Assembly: GCA_022798855.1 (NCBI GenBank)
Contig: JAAWNI010000154.1
Location: 1 to 5,366 of the forward strand
Origin: Lawsonibacter sp.
GTDB lineage: Bacteria; Bacillota; Clostridia; Oscillospirales; Oscillospiraceae
Direction: 5' to 3'
DNA length: 5,366 nt
Shown: positions 4,862-5,366 of the stretch, one piece after another
How the letters are laid out: the number at the start of each line of letters is the position of its first letter
Numbering within the stretch: position 1 is the first letter of the stretch
Notes under the pieces: generated by a model
What the model saw: only the letters and a program-made list of their open reading frames with translations
Told to the model about the DNA's origin: nothing
Databases searched by the model: none
Program-made: the position numbers and the translations under genes

Positions 4862-5242
4862 CTACCGCTTCCCCGCCGCGAAATCGTAGGCTTCCCGGAC
4901 CCAGGCCATCAGCTCGTCGTCGACCTCCTCTACCGAACCGATGACCAAATGGTGGGTCCACCGGCCGGGGTACGGCTCGGAAGCCTGGTCGACCCGTGGG
5001 GAGCCCTCCCGGCGGTTCAGGCCCAGTGTGATGGTGATGTAGGGGTCGGGCCGGTCCTTGGCCCTCCGGGCGGCGAGAAAGGACACCGCCCCGAACACCC
5101 GGCGGTTTTTCAGGGTGATCTGGGATTTCTGGGGCTGGATGGCCACCCCCTCCAGCTCGGCCAGCAGGCGCTTTTCAAAGGCTTCATACAGGGGGGCGGC
5201 CTGCGGCTTCTGGTTGAAGAAGAACAAGGTATTTTGTTCCAT
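4862..5242 (-). CDS. DUF5655 domain protein
   Basis: A 126-residue soluble protein that is almost entirely a DUF5655 domain. The clearest family signature is EPYPGRWTHHLVIGSVEEVDD followed by ELMAWVREAYDFAA (89-123). YEAFEKRLLAEL (19-30), the QITLKNRR segment (41-48) and PYITITLGL (67-75) also fit. The function of this family is unknown; some members are fused to other domains, but here it stands alone and looks full length. AGGAGG lies 4 nt upstream of the ATG, slightly close but strong. I see only weak promoter-like hexamers in the upstream repeat, for example TATTAA on the minus strand near 5265-5270. It converges on the 87-residue gene. Confidence 0.88.
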   Translation of the reverse strand: MEQNTLFFFNQKPQAAPLYEAFEKRLLAELEGVAIQPQKSQITLKNRRVFGAVSFLAARRAKDRPDPYITITLGLNRREGSPRVDQASEPYPGRWTHHLVIGSVEEVDDELMAWVREAYDFAAGKR

Positions 5243-5264
5243 AGGACCTCCTTAGAGCCTGTTT

Positions 5265-5366
5265 AATATCTCTCAGTACGCCGCTTGACGGGCCTTTTGC
5301 CGTCATACCGCGTTAAATTTTCTTGCAATACATCCAGTATTCCTGCGAAAATTTGCCTTGTCTGAC
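5265..5366. repeat. Hairpin-rich intergenic sequence, probable dispersed repeat, cut by the window edge
   Basis: Two ordered hairpins are visible. TGACGG/CCGTCA is at 5286-5291 with 5300-5305. A long stem has AAATTTTC/GAAAATTT (5315-5322 with 5347-5354) enclosing GC plus AATAC/GTATT (5327-5331 with 5337-5341) around the loop ATCCA. No ORF is present. The layout resembles the intergenic repeats seen in related gut Clostridia, but copy number cannot be judged here. It lies upstream of the DUF5655 gene, so it may contribute its promoter or leader. Confidence 0.5.

Overview
The window reads as a chromosomal segment from a GC-rich, low-G+C-phylum (Firmicutes/Bacillota) anaerobe, most likely a gut Oscillospiraceae-type Clostridium (Flavonifractor, Pseudoflavonifractor or Oscillibacter kind). 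The basis is a SigH-like sigma factor, a tandem zinc-ribbon protein typical of Clostridia, strong AGGAGG-type ribosome sites, consensus TTGACA/TATAAT promoters, and GC-rich interspersed hairpin repeats between genes. The taxonomic call is inference. No rRNA, tRNA, CRISPR array or transposase gene was seen.

Layout. 120-782 (+) encodes a DUF1275/YoaK-type membrane protein. It converges on, and overlaps by 31 bp, a Uma2 (DUF820) nuclease-fold gene (752-1318, -) that has its own extended -10 promoter. A strong hairpin terminator (1406-1429) separates this pair from a minus-strand block: a double zinc-ribbon protein (1440-1715), a SigH-like sigma factor (1806-2387) with its own promoter, and the housekeeping gene glmM, phosphoglucosamine mutase (2509-3861).

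3862-4264 is a non-coding, repeat-rich stretch of about 400 bp. It holds one complete 129-bp hairpin-rich element with 27-bp terminal inverted repeats, a second, partial copy in the same orientation, and a 56-bp foreign insert flanked by an 8-bp direct repeat. An internal hairpin differs in sequence between the two copies yet stays paired.

4265-4852 is a small regulatory cassette: an XRE-family regulator (-) divergent from an 87-residue helical protein (+). The 102-bp gap between them carries a perfect consensus promoter and a 24-bp imperfect palindrome. The 87-residue gene converges on a DUF5655 gene (4862-5242, -), and a perfect 8-bp-stem hairpin fills the junction and supplies the stop codon of the small gene. 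The right edge (5265-5366) is another hairpin-rich intergenic sequence, probably a dispersed repeat.

The only gene with a fully known biochemical role is glmM (UDP-GlcNAc synthesis for the cell wall). The others do not form an evident pathway. The least explained parts are the nested repeat region and the XRE/small-protein module.
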